Below, piece after piece: positions 46,591 through 58,576 of a stretch of DNA of 64,000 nucleotides (positions are counted from its first letter, which is position 1; the number at the start of each line of letters is the position of its first letter). A program made the position numbers and the translations under genes. The stretch is from Nemophila menziesii (Eukaryota; Streptophyta; Magnoliopsida; Boraginales; Hydrophyllaceae): the NCBI GenBank assembly GCA_029959085.1, contig JARWIR010000002.1, positions 79,140,224 through 79,204,223 of the forward strand, in the 5' to 3' direction. Below the pieces are notes generated by a model that searched no databases, was not told the DNA's origin, and was given only the letters and a program-made list of their open reading frames with translations.

Positions 46591-47590
46591 CGAACTTCTT
46601 TATATCAAGCCAAGCATCCCAGTGGGTGAACTAACTTTTTCAATGAACTCCCTTGAATTTTGATCTTTTATCTCTTCAAGCTCATTCATTTGACTCCCTT
46701 GAGTCTTAATTCTTCAAACATCTTCAAGCTCATTCTACTAACTCCCTTGACTCTTGGTCTTCAATCTCTTCAAACTATTTTGTTGATCCCCCTTGAGTCT
46801 TAATCTTTATCATCTTGAAACTTGTTCTTCTAACTCTCTCGAGTCTTGATCTTATTTAGCTAGTTTGTTGACCTCTCTCAGGTCTTGATCTTTTTCAAGT
46901 TAAAATCGTTATATTGAGCATCCTATACTCATGTGATCATCTCTTGGATTTCTTTGATAAAGTATGATATTTGATTGTTTAAACTCTATAGCTCGAACTA
47001 GTCATTCTTCTCACTTATCTTATGTAGTCATGTTATACACACCTCAAACAACTCAACTATGATTAGATAACAATAAACATAATTATTTTTTTAAACATCA
47101 TAAAAAGTACTAAACAAAGTGAGTCTAACATTAATCTTTGGTGGTGTTTGTGTTATAAAGTAATTTTGTGATTTGTTTTTAGTCTGACGTTGCAGGACAA
47201 GGTGATAACTTGATGATTTTGAAACTAAGAGAAGTCACACTTGTGAAGCACATGCAGACAACCTTGTATTTTTAGACATAGGGAAGATTGTAAATTGATT
47301 AATAGTTGTAAAATTTAATTTTAGAAGTTATATGGTGTAATTTTGTGAATAATTTTACTAGACTCGACACTCCGGTGATGATAATTGAATATCAAGGTCA
47401 ACTATATGTTACAAGTAGGTTTTATTCACTGTCAAAGAAGTATATAATATTTTTCTCGATAAAGATATGATATTACTAACACTCCATACGCTCAAGTAAA
47501 AATCCAAAATATTTACTAATTAAAGTTTCATTAACGAAGACATCAAGGTACAAGTCCGCAAGTATCTAATGTATTAGAAAATATGTAATG
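46591..47590. repeat. Degenerate ~38-51-bp tandem repeat and unclassified spacer
   Basis: From about 46630 to 46920 six units follow the pattern 'actcccttgagtcttgatctt...cttcaagctcattc'. The rest to 47590 has short repeats of AT-rich text without ORFs. By position it may be the interior of the copia remnant whose LTR lies at 48347. Confidence 0.55.
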
Positions 47591-48346
47591 TAGTAATAAG
47601 GGGAAGAATATATTGAAATTCTCCATTTTTTTCCTTCACCACGGTTTTTCCCATTGGGTTTTCTGGGAAAGGTTTCAACGAGACAGATTGAATATATGTC
47701 ATAACCCCCACAGATTAATGTACTTTTTTCCCTTCATCAACTTTTGTCCCAATGAGTTTTCTTGATAAGGTTTTAATGAGGAATATCTTTCAGTGAATAT
47801 TCAAAGGGGGGTGGTATGAAATATTTTTTTATTTAAGTAGATTATTCAACATACCAAAAAAAGTGTGGTTTATCTTCAACAAGAATATACCGATGGTATT
47901 GTATGACGATACTGTTGCTTGTACCACACATAATTAGAATGACTACATCAAAGGAGACAAAAAAAATTCACCAAAGTATTCTACACACACGAGCTACAGA
48001 AGAATGTGGATATTGACACTCGACAGATACAATCACATAAGAATTTTGCAGATTTTTCTTACGAAATCTTTGTCAACCATAACATTCAAGAAGTAGATCC
48101 ACAATATTGAAATACGACCATTCAGAGATCTCTTGCCAACATCAGGGGGCGTAAACAAGACTGTACTCTTTTCCCTTCGTCCAAGTATTGTCCCAATGGG
48201 TTTTCTTGACAAGGTTTTAACGAGGCAGTCTTTCAAGATGATTAGTTCCATCTACATGTACTCTTTTTCCTTCGTCCAAGCTTTTATCTCACAGGGATTT
48301 TCTTAACGAGTCATATTTTCTTAATTGATGGACATCCAAGGAGGAG
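47591..48346 (+). mobile_element. 3' untranslated region of a Ty1/copia remnant
   Basis: The phrase 'gggttttcttgacaaggtttta' recurs in diverged form three or more times, the same sequence class as the minus strand of 11313-11570. It ends in the purine tract of 'catccaaggaggag' just before the LTR. No coding remains. Confidence 0.65.
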
Positions 48347-48539
48347 TGTTTAAATAATTTAATTAGGTGGATGTCCAAAGGCCAAAGGTGTTTTATTATT
48401 TATTTCTTATAAATGTGGCAAGTGAAGAGTCTTTGATTACCCTATAAATATAAGACTCATTCTTTTATAATAATAGTAGTGACGTTGGAATACAAGAAAC
48501 AAATTCGCTCTTTATCTTTTTCTTCTTTAGTTTATAACA
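48347..48539 (+). mobile_element. 3' LTR of the Ty1/copia remnant
   Basis: TGTTTAAATAATTT...TTTATAACA, 193 bp, with 'taggtggatgtcc' near the start and a TATA-like 'ccctataaatataagactc' near 48440. Same superfamily pattern as the LTRs at 11059 and 19116, opposite orientation. No 5' LTR was found. Confidence 0.75.
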
Positions 48540-48840
48540 TTTTGATTGTTTTATTAAGAATTATAATTTAAATATTAATATTATATATTTTTCGTTTTAA
48601 ATATTTTTATAATAAATATAAAAGTACAATATAAAATAAATAATTTGTGTGAGAATTTTAAAAATTAATTAATTAAAAAAATATAAAATAAAATAAAAAT
48701 TGAGTTTTTTTGAAATTGAGAAATTAAAATTAGAAAATGGTTAAAGAAGAGTCATTATGAAGTTAATATTTTGATAAAAAAATAAATGTTTAATTCTAAT
48801 TTACAAATTTATTAAGTAATTATTGTACTTAGCCTAATCT
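48540..48840. other. AT-rich spacer
   Basis: Runs of A and T only; nothing recognised. Confidence 0.5.
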
Positions 48841-48856
48841 AAAAAACTATATTATA

Positions 48857-48967
48857 AACCAGTTGAGATTAGCTCACTAGCCAGGGCCTTGGTCATCCAA
48901 TCTAGTGGTGCAGGTTCGAGCCGTGTCAATGACACCGAGTCCAAAGTGGCTCTCCTATGTAACAAAA
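48857..48967 (+). mobile_element. tRNA-derived SINE, copy 2, with 16-bp target duplication
   Basis: The body starts aaccagttgagattag. The A box is TTAGCTCACTAG (48869), the B box is GGTTCGAGCC (48913), and it ends 'ctcctatgtaac' plus an A tail. AAAAAACTATATTATA is present at 48841-48856 and 48968-48983. About 110 bp; no LINE-like tail recognised. Confidence 0.92.
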
Positions 48968-48984
48968 AAAAAACTATATTATAT

Positions 48985-51160
48985 TTCAGAGTTTTTTCTA
49001 CGGTCTAAATTTACCCACATAAGTGGTGGCTAGGATTAAATCTGACTAAACATAAGTGGTGGTCAGGATTTAATCTAGTTAAACATAAGTGGTGGCCATG
49101 ATTGGTTCTGGCCCCACTTATCATTAATACCATTAACTAATCTTTATTTACTTAAGAAAAAAATTATATTTTGAAACAAAAAATCTTAAATCACTCCCTT
49201 ATTTCTCTCATTATTTTTTTATTCTTCTCATAAATCTTTTAAAATTTTCACTTTTTTTATTTTTTATATCTATATAAAAACCACATTGATCTTTTAAAAG
49301 AATTTTTTAAATTGAGAATATGGGAGCAGTGTATTACCCTACACAATTTTTTGAAAAGCTAATGAAGAAATAATATTAAAATATATGGTGGAGATAAAAA
49401 TAATAATAATATCTTGAAACAATTAAGAATAATTAGACAAATTCGATTTGGACCTGTACAACCAAATTACAACAAATTGATATTTTGTTTAATAATATTT
49501 TAATAGCGGAAATGAAGTATATTTTATTGTAAAAATATATCAATAAAAGTTACATTATTAATTATAAAAATTATAAGACTATCCTGCATTTAATTTTTTC
49601 TACTAATATTTAAAAATTCTTTATTTGTCTCACCCTTATTTGTCTCATTATTATTTTATTCTTCTCATCAATCTCTCAAATTTTTTAATTTTTTTTATTT
49701 TCTCATTTAAAACCACATTGATCTTTTAAAAGATATTTTTTCAAATTAGGAATATGGGAGCAGTGTATTACCCTACACGATTTTTTGACCCCTTATCCAT
49801 AACCTTAGACCCTTAACTATCAACCTTAACGTTAACCTTAACCTTAACTTTACCCTTACCCTTAACCTTAACCTTAACCCAAACCCAAACCTTAACCTTA
49901 ATCTTAACCTTAATCATAACCTAAACCCAAACCTTAACCTTAAACTTAACCTTAACATTAACCTTAACCTTAAACTCAACCTTAACCTTTAACTTTATTT
50001 TTAACTTTACCTTTACCTTTACGTTTACCTTAACTTGACCCTTAACCTTGACCTTAACCTTGACCTTAACCTTAACCTTAACCTTAACCTTAAACTTAAC
50101 CTTAACCTTAACCTTAACCTTAACCGTTTCCTTGACCTTAACCTTAACATTAATCTTAACCTTAACCTTAATCTTAAACTTAAACTATACCTTAACCTTA
50201 ACCCTCAACCTATTATCTATAACCTTAACCCCTTAGCTATTAACCTTATTCTTAACCTTATACTTAGCCTTAGCCTTAACCTAACCTTGACCTTAAACTT
50301 AACCTTAATCTAAACCTTAATCTTAACCTTAACCTTATCCTTAACATTAACCTTAATCCTAAACTTAACATTAAACTTAACCTTAAACTTAAATATTAAA
50401 CCTTACATCTTAAACCTTAAACCCTAATCTTCATCATCACCTTAACCTTACCTTTAATCTTAACCCTTAACCTTTAACCTTAAACCTTACCTTGACCTTG
50501 AACCTTAAACCTTACCTTGACCTTGAACCTTAAACCTTACAACCTTATATTCATCTTCACTTTAACCTTAACTCTTAAACCTTAAACCTTAACCCTTGAA
50601 TCTCAAGCCTTAGCCTTTACATTCACCTTCATCTTAAGTTTAACCTAAACCTTAACCATAAACCTTAACCTTGAAGTTAAAACTTAACCTTAATCTTGAA
50701 CCTTGAACCTTGAACCTTGAACCTTAAACATTAAACCTCAAACCTTAAAGCTTAACCTTAACTTTAAACCTTAACCTTAACCTTAACAATTCTTAAATGT
50801 AACCTTAACCTTAAACCGATAAAGAATCATCTCGCTAATATTCGACCTTAAACCTGGAATTTTGTTAAACCGTAAACGTTTAATCTTAAACCTTAACTCT
50901 AACTTAACCTTAATCTTAAATTTAAATTTAACCTTAACCTTGACAACCTTAACCCTTAACTTTAACCTTAACTTTAACCTTAAAATTAACCTCATCCTTA
51001 ACCTTGACCTAAACCTTAACCCTAACCTTAACCTTAAACTCAACCTTAACCTTAACCTAACCTTCTTCTTGATGAGCAACAAAAGAAAAACATGAGCCCT
51101 AACTTTAACCTTGACCTTCACCCTTGGAACCTGTGTTCAATTTCCGTTAACAAAACAAAT
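48985..51160. repeat. CCTTAA-array element, copy 2
   Basis: It matches 16013-18084 throughout in the same orientation: AT-rich head from 'ttttttctacggtct', array from about 49796 to 51125, and end 'ggaacctgtgttcaatttcc'. The array lengths differ slightly. Here the end is not interrupted and continues into 'cttcagtgtctccagacacg'. Confidence 0.85.
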
Positions 51161-52760
51161 TTTTTCTTCAGTGTCTCCAGACACGGGTTTTACCTAGTAA
51201 ATTTATATATGAGGCTTGTATAGAAGTAAATGAATTGGTTACTATTATTTTAAGGGACATTAATTTACGGAAGCCTAGGTGCTTCTGTGCTTTATAAATA
51301 AAAGCCACATAGTTAGGTGACTAGTTAGTGGATAACTAATGGAAGTAAAGCCCGAAAATGCCGCCAACCCATTACCCTACAGTGAAAAACAAAAAAACCA
51401 TCCCTCCACCCCCTTAAGAACGCTGATCCCCCACCCTATTATTCACTCTGCTAACCCTTTCTCACAATTAGATTCTCTCTCCTCTCTGTAAACTACCCAA
51501 ACCACCGCCCCCCACCAACAACATCACCATGGCCACCGACCTCCACCTTCATCACCCAAAACTGTTGTCTCTCTCTCTGTTGCAAAAGAAGACCCCCCAA
51601 CCCAAACCAGAAAACTGCCATCCATTCAACCTCCCCTCCCCTCTCCACATTCACGCACAGGACCCACCCCACCACCAGATATACCTTCGCGGCGTCACTG
51701 CACCACCGCCCCTCTAGCCACCGTCAGATCTGCGCCTCCGTCCATCAACACTATCATCATCGCGGATCCTCCCTGAACGCGGCCAATCTGGGCTCCGTTC
51801 GTGTACCACCGCCGCTGGGAAGAAGCAAGTTGTAAACCCTCGCCACCCATCTTGACAAACACCACCACCAGTAAACCCTCCACCACCACCACCAATGCTT
51901 CACCGCTGATGCACACCATCGTCACCAATGAACCCTACTGCAACGCCACCATTCACTGTCACTTGTTGTCATCGAGATCTCCAGCGCGAACCTGTGACGC
52001 GCCACCACACCACCAAACACACCGCGACGAGATCTGATTTCGCCGTCCAACTTCAGAGCACGCCGCACCGCCATCTCGACGGAGAACAGGAAGACCCCCG
52101 TCGCTCGAGCTGTTCACGCAGGGTTTTGTTCTTTTTTTTTTTTTTTATTTTGGTTGTTATGTGTAATGGGCCAACACCATATCCTGTTATATATCGATGT
52201 TGAATTTTTTTTCCTGGTTGTTGGTTAATGGGTCTATCCCCTTTAAGTGCTTAATGTTGATGGGGCCAGCCCATTGTAAACATAGGTGGTAATGGGGCTG
52301 GCCCAGTATAGGGTGTAATTTTTTTTAATATATTGGGTATAGCCTATTGAATTTTGTATTTGATCCAAATATGTTTGTTTTTGTTCTACATGGGTACAAC
52401 CCACCTAAATTAGTGACTTATAAAAACAAAGTATTGACTTAATAAAAAACGTAAAATATGGATCCGTACCCACGGTGTGTTTTTCAAAAAAATGTGTTAA
52501 AAAGGCTTCGTGGGTACAACCCATATTAACAAGAAAAAATAAAACAGCTTGAAAAAATCACTAAGAACGTAGGTTTGTACCACCGAAGAAGGACGGTTCA
52601 ATAAGGGTAAAAGGGTGAAAAAAGCCAACGAGAAAGTTAGAAATTGACTTTAAAAGTATTTTTTTCTAGTTAGGATTTTATTTATAAAAGAGGAATTTTT
52701 GTGCCCTCAAAAAATATTTTCCTCTTATTTTAAAGGTTATTTTAAAGGATATATAAGCTG
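51161..52760. other. Spacer with a C-rich block, no supported gene
   Basis: 51360-52120 is C-rich with many CACCAC/CCACC words and a CT-rich leader ('gattctctctcctctctg'). It resembles a transcribed 5' region, but the frames are short and overlap on both strands. 52150-52520 has repeated 'tgggtacaaccca'-type text and 'atggggctggccca'. I cannot assign an element. Confidence 0.4.
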
Positions 52761-53065
52761 GACTTGGATTGTTAGTCAAGATCTTCAAGATCCAAAATCC
52801 ATGGCTATGCACAGTCTGGAGACCTCATTGCTCTTCATTGAATTTATTTTTGCAAGCACCATTAAATTATAATGCATTACTAAGGAGACATATCAAATCA
52901 GGAGTAAATATGTGTACAATTCAGAACATCTATTGCAAGTCCTCCTTTTCAGTTTTAGCCACCAACTTTGACAGATTCAAACGAGATTTATTTAAGATAT
53001 TTTTTTCAAAATATAAACATTCAAATTTAAAAAAAATAAAAAAATTATTAAAATAATTTTTTTTG
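52761..53065. other. Unassigned spacer
   Basis: A 95-codon frame starts at 52769 but shows no known motif, with composition typical of spacer. Nothing else was seen. Confidence 0.4.
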
Positions 53066-54140
53066 TTTTGTTTGAATTCGATAATTAATTAAAAAATAAT
53101 AATTCACTAAATGACACAATTTTTTTATTTTAAATATCAATTATTTTATCGTTTCATTTTAAAGTCATTTCAATAAAAGAAAATAATTACTTTTAAAAAT
53201 GTCACAACTGATCTTTTAATTTTAATATATAATATTTTACATAATACAAAAAAGGTATAAAAGTATTTTTATTTAAAATAATTATTTTTTCCTTTAATAA
53301 TTTGAATCCAAACAAGTGATTTTTGAATCAATTATTATCTTATCTTTTATTAATATTTTTATAAAAAAGAAAAAAAATGATAGCAATATAATTTTCTCTT
53401 TTTTGTTAGAATTTGATTTTTAATTAAAAAATAATAATTCAATGAATGTCACGATCCTTTATTTTCCTTTAAAAATGTCAATTATTTAATCCTCCCATAT
53501 TGAAATCATTTCAAAAAAAAAAAAAGATTAAATTTTAAAATGTTACGACTAATCTTATAATTTTAATATATAATATTTTACTTAACACAAAAAAGTTATA
53601 AAAATATTTTTTATATAAAATAATTCTTTTCTTTCTTTTAATAATTTGAATCCAAACATGTTGATTTCTTAATCAATTACCATTTTATCTTTTATTAACA
53701 TTTTTTTAAAAAAGAAAAGAAAATGATAGGAATAAATTTTCTTTCCTCTGTTTGAATTTGATTTTTAATTAAAAGAATATAATTCAATGCATGTCACAAT
53801 CCTTTATTTTCCTTTAAAAATGTCAATTATTGAATCTTCCCATTTTGAAGTCATTTCAAAATAAAGGAAATGATTACGTTTTAAAATGTTACAACAAACC
53901 TTATAATTTTAATATATAATATTTTACATAACACAAAAAAGGTATAAAAGTATTTTTATTTAAGATAATCCTTTTATTTCCTTTAAAAATTTGAATCCAA
54001 ACAAGTGATTTTTTAATTGATTATTTTCTTATCTTTTATTAATATTTTTATAATTCAAACACAATTATCACTTTCTTTTCTATTTCTTTAATATTTTTAT
54101 TTTCCTATCATTTATTTTTCTTTGATAATCTGAATCCAAA
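53066..54140. repeat. ~340-bp tandem repeat, about three units, very AT-rich
   Basis: Units start near 53066, 53404 and 53747 with 'ttgaattngat..ttaattaaaa'. Each contains 'aattttaatatataatatttta' (first 20 bases shared) and 'aatttgaatccaaacaagtg'-like text. The block ends near 'tctgaatccaaacaatgc'. Confidence 0.8.
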
Positions 54141-54438
54141 CAATGCATAAAGGAAAACAAACCAAAATTATCCAACTCCACTTTCTGCTACAAAGGCTTT
54201 ATTCAAGATAAGACTAAGATTATACAAGAGGATGATGATGGATGTTTTCCCTATTATAGAAATGAGGTATGCGAATCTCCGGTGCAGCTGGAATGGGTAT
54301 CTGGTAGACATGAGATCAACGACAAAATAAGTTTTTTTCATCCGGCGCAACAACCTCCCACAGCACTATAGCTTGCAAACGAGTATCACAGCTGGCACTG
54401 ATCCAAAGCAACCAAACCAGTCGCTTTGGGCTCCAATG
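54141..54438. other. Unassigned spacer before the LINE
   Basis: Short frames on both strands without motifs. Confidence 0.4.

Positions 54439-54466
<28 letters not shown>
54439..54466. repeat. (TA)n microsatellite
   Basis: About 13 TA units just upstream of the LINE. Confidence 0.9.
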
Positions 54467-54469
<3 letters not shown>

Positions 54470-54569
54470 AATGATTAATGAATGTACCTAATTGTAAAAA
54501 TAAACCTCTAATAATATTCTATAAAAATGCCTAGTGGGTTGGATAACACATGATAATGCTGCTATAGCT

Positions 54570-57500
54570 AGGCAAGAGGCTTAGAGAAGAATATTTGAGT
54601 GTTGTGGAGAAGGAGGAAGCATTCTGGTTTCAACGTTGAAAAGAGAAGTGGGTTGTTTCGGGAGACCATAATACGAGGTACTACCATTTGGCCACGCTCA
54701 AGAATAGGAGGACAACCTGGATTCAGAGACTTAAAGATTCAAATGAAATTTGGGTTGAAGATGAGGACGAGTTGAGTTCCTTAGTTTAGGGGATTCTTTG
54801 TGGATCTCTATTCAGATTCGTCCAGGTTTGTGTGACCCTTCTCGCTACCACACGGGAGAAATCTGGAGGAGTGTGAGAGGATTTTGTTGGCTAAGGAACT
54901 AACAGATGAAGAGATTCGAGCGACTATTTTCCAATCGAATCCTAACAAAGCCCCTGGGTTACATGGTTTATCAGCGACATTCTACCAGAAATGTTGGGAT
55001 ACCGTTGGTAGTGATTTTTGTGCGATAGTTAGGACTCGATCCAGGAAGGTGTTATGGCGTCAAGCCTGAGTGGAACGCTCATACGTCTGATTCCGAAGGT
55101 TCTAGATCTGGAAGTGGTGGGATAATTTCTCCCTATTAGCCTAATTAATGTCTCGGTCAAGGTTATTATGAAGGCAATGGTGAATCGGATTTGACCCTTT
55201 CTAGCTCATCGGATCAGACCGAACCAGAGTAGTTTTCTCTTGGGGCGCTATACTATTGATAATGTTGTGTTGGTACAGGGGACTGGTCATCGAATACAGA
55301 AGCTTCAGACAAAAAAAAGGGTAGGTGGCAATGAAGATCGATCTTGCTAAGGCGTAAGATAAGTTGAGCTGGAGATTTATCGAGGACACTATAACTTTCT
55401 TTGGGTTTCTTTAGTCTCGAATACGTTTTATAATGTCATCCATGGCTACAAACACGATGCACGTGCTCTGGAATAGAGAACCACTCGAGGCGTCTACACT
55501 GGAATTCGGCAGGGAGACCCTATTTCCCTTTAAATTTTGTAATGTATATGGAATGTTTGTCTATTCTCATTTAGGGGCTTTGTAATGGAGATGAATGGAT
55601 ACCATTCGTCTTCATCGTCAAGGTCCTCTGATATCTCACATGTTTGTTGCAGATGATTTTCCAATGTTTGTGGAGGCTAAGTAGATCTTATGAAGGAGGT
55701 ATTAAAGGTCTTCTGCGATGAAGCATGCCAGACAGTTAGCAAGGAGAAGTCGTTGATTTATTGCTCAAGGAATGTGTCTAGTGAGAGATAGGTCGCAGAA
55801 CAGAGTGGTTTTACGTTGAGTGATTCATTAGGGATGTACCTCGGAATGCCAATAAGGTCTCAATTCCTGCCTAGGGGTTTCTTTCAAAGAGTTACATCAA
55901 GTATGCACAGCAAGCTTTCGAATTGGAAGAGTCAGAACTTATCGCTTGCGGGACAGATTACACTAGCACGATCGGTGTTAGCGAAGATCCCTGCATACGT
56001 AATGAAAACTATGAAATTACCGATTCATGTATGTGAGGAAATTGACAGGATTATTGAGGATTTTATTTGGGGGTCGTCATCTGAGGGGAGGAAGATTCAT
56101 TGGCTATTTTGGGAGACTCTATGCCGGCCTAAAAAGTATGGTAGGCTGGGTTTGAGGAGTGCGATAAACTTTCATAAAGCACTTTTAGCTAAGTTAGGGT
56201 GGAAAATTCTTCAGAATAATTTCGCGTTGTTGGTTAAAGTGTTGAAACAAATGTATTTTATGGAAAACTTTATTGACCGGATAGTGAAACCCTCTTACTC
56301 AAGGATGTGTAAAAACATTTTAGTGGGGTGAGAGGTGTTAAAAGATGGCATTATTGAGCTCTAGAACGGAAGTGAGAAATACTATAAATGGACGTTTGAA
56401 GCTTCAGGTGTTTTCTCGGTAAAATCGGCTTATAAAAATTTAGTCCCGACGGAGGACGATGCTAATTTTAATTGGGATTTTGTGTGGTCTCTTAAATGCC
56501 GCAAAAAGTCAAAATACTAATATGGCTTGCCGTTTGGGATCGCCTACCTACGACCAGTAATCTTGCGTTACGAGGAGTTACTAATTATCCACGTTGTCAA
56601 GGCTATGGTAGGGATGTGGAGTCGTCGTCGCTTCATCTATTTCAGCGTTGTGGGGCCTATAGGCGAGTGGTTGAGACGTGTATTGTGGGTCCTACCTTGA
56701 GGCGGGAGTAACAGACCCGAGGTGATTTCAGGTAGATCCATTGCTGATTTATGAAACAGTCTTGGAGGCGTGTTTGGGACGTGGAATTGGACAGTAGGGG
56801 ACAACTGGTAGGGCGCTGGAAGGATTGCCCGGAGGCGCTCAGGCCAGGTTCTGCAATTCCTGACAGCAGATGGAGCTGGACAGCAAGGATCAGCTGCTAC
56901 AGCAGGCTCTGACGGGCGAGAAGCTAGCTGGAAGTGAGTCACGTAGTCGGTTGCATCCGTTAGATGCATATGGGTGGTGTGTGAGAGTTTTGTCGAGTAA
57001 GGTTCTGGTTCGGGGAATTGAGACACGCTGCTTTATAGCCGCCTACACTTGGCAGGTTTGGGAAGATCAGAACATGAAACTTTTCGAGCAAAGAAGTTTA
57101 TTAATGAACTTGTGGCTATTATCTTCAGTGCGGCGAGTGATCATGCGCGTGCGTGGGGAGTTGAACGAGATGGAGGTTTGTTTATTTTAGAAAAAATGTT
57201 CTTGTGAAGTGAGTTAAGCCGGATAATGGGATTAAATTAAATGTGGATGTGTCTTTTGATGAGAGTAAGGCTCGAGCCGGGCTAGGAGGTTTATTTCGAA
57301 ATAGGTAACAGAGTTTTCTGGGAGGATTTGCGGGTAATTGGTTGTGCGTACACGTTTAAAGCGGAGTTACTTGCTCTTCATTTCGGGTTGCACTCGACGA
57401 TATGTCGGGGTTACACTTCACTTATCATCGAAACTGACTCGAGTGAGTTGCATGCGCTAGAGTGAAGGATGGTGTGAACTTAAGAGTATGTTTGGATAAT

Positions 57501-57620
57501 GTATTAAGAGCATGTCGTGATATCCTGACTTTTAGGGAGCTTTTTGAATTAACATGATGTTACCGCGAATCTAATAAATGCACAGATTGATTAACTAAGT
57601 GGGACGCTTCAGGACCAAAT
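54570..57620 (+). pseudogene. L1-type LINE: reverse transcriptase, zf-RVT and RNase H, heavily mutated
   Basis: In order on the plus strand: G-D-H-N-T-R-Y-Y-H (end of the endonuclease-RT linker, about 54653); ELTDEEIRATIFQSNPNKAP, a normal RT domain start (about 54893); LIPKV and LPISLINVSVKV; RPNQSSFLLGR; GIRQGDPIS (about 55510). A long clean frame 55816-56331 follows (GMYLGMPIRSQFLPRGFFQ, KLSNWKSQNLSLAGQ). The zf-RVT-like part is 56496-56711 (PQKVKILIWLAVWDRLPTT). RNase H begins at about 57240 (LNVDVSFDESKA). Many stops and shifts; the FADD core and the 5' ORFs are not recognisable. A GC-richer block at about 56712-56990 breaks the zf-RVT/RNase H linker and may be an insertion. Reverse transcription in cis would have been its role; this copy is dead. 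Confidence 0.88.
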
Positions 57621-57762
57621 CCACTTAGGGACCCTGGGCGTCTTTTTTTCTTTTTCTATTTTTGTCATTGAAAACTGAAATACAACTTGACCTAATCCTT
57701 GTTTTTACATAACTTACTAATACTATCATAAAAGCTAATAATTGACTCACAAGGACACTTAG

Positions 57763-57938
57763 TGCCCGTTTAGAAGTGTTTTTTTAGAGAAGCCCTTAAA
57801 AATGCTTTTAGCATTTTAAAAGTTATTTTGACTTTGAAAAGCACTTTTTTGAGAAGCACCAAATAGGTGCTTCTTAAAATTTTGAATTTTATTCTAAAAG
57901 CGTTTTTTTAGTCTAAAATAAGCACTTCCAAACGGGCC
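57763..57938. mobile_element. Small MITE with GCCCGTTT-type inverted repeats
   Basis: The ends are TGCCCGTTTAGAAG and CTTCCAAACGGGCC. CTTAG is present at 57758-57762 and 57939-57943. The interior folds back (gcttttagcatttt ... taaaagcgttttt). It may be hAT-related by its ends, but only 5 bp are duplicated. Confidence 0.75.
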
Positions 57939-57943
57939 CTTAG

Positions 57944-58350
57944 AAACATCAATATTCAGCCTAGTGACTCTTGCCAACTTATCCGTCACTACATTAAATT
58001 CACATTTAATACTCCCTCTGTTTCAAAATGTTTGTCCACTTTTCTTTTCACATGAATTAAGAAAACTAATGATTACAATCCCTATTACAAAATTACCCTT
58101 CATAAAGTGTCTTGATATCTTAAATGTGTATTGGAAATATAAATTTTAATTTTTTAATAGGGGTAGTAATGGAAAAAATTGAGAAAAAGTGTCTTGAAAG
58201 ACTAAGTGGACAAACATTTTGAAACACCAATTTTAGTAAGTGGACAAACATTTTGAATCGGAGGGAGTATGAATGACTTTCTAATTAGAGAATCGATCCA
58301 TCCACCTCCCGGCCTCATTGACCATTTGGCGTCTTCTTTCCATCGGATAG
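57944..58350 (-). pseudogene. LINE RNase H scrap split by a Stowaway MITE
   Basis: Minus-strand codons at 58350-58270 (Q-M-V-N-E-A-G-R-W-M-D-R-F) and at 58009-57950 (E-F-N-V-V-T-D-K-L-A-R-V-T-R-L-N-I-D-V-S) join once the MITE at 58010-58269 is removed. They match the end of the RNase H at 7158-7330. Confidence 0.7.
58010..58269. mobile_element. Stowaway-type MITE (Tc1/mariner)
   Basis: TA target duplication at 58010-58011 and 58268-58269. The ends are CTCCCTCTGTTTCAAAATG and CATTTTGAATCGGAGGGAG. The arms share 'tttgtccactt'. The body is 256 bp. The CTCCCTC...GAGGGAG ends are the hallmark of Stowaway elements. Confidence 0.95.
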
Positions 58351-58576
58351 GTTAGGATGTGCCTCAAAGTTTGTGCCTCGTGCAAAAATAACAATAATAT
58401 CGTCTCCTAAAAAAGTTACCATTTCGATATTTACTCTGGTAAAATTTCTAAATGGACGTTTTTACCCAAAGTTTAAATTAAACTAATCGTCTTCTCACAC
58501 ATCCTTACGCCGCTAACAACTGTGACGCCGGAAATTATCAAAGTTGCAAATGAAACCCAATAACTGAAATTTCATA

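Noticed and set aside
51529..52203. Several Pro/His-rich frames on both strands in the C-rich block
   Set aside because: Low-complexity composition keeps many frames open; no motif, splice structure or homology is visible.
54168..54353. Minus-strand 61-codon frame upstream of the LINE
   Set aside because: No motif and no neighbouring exon that would extend it.
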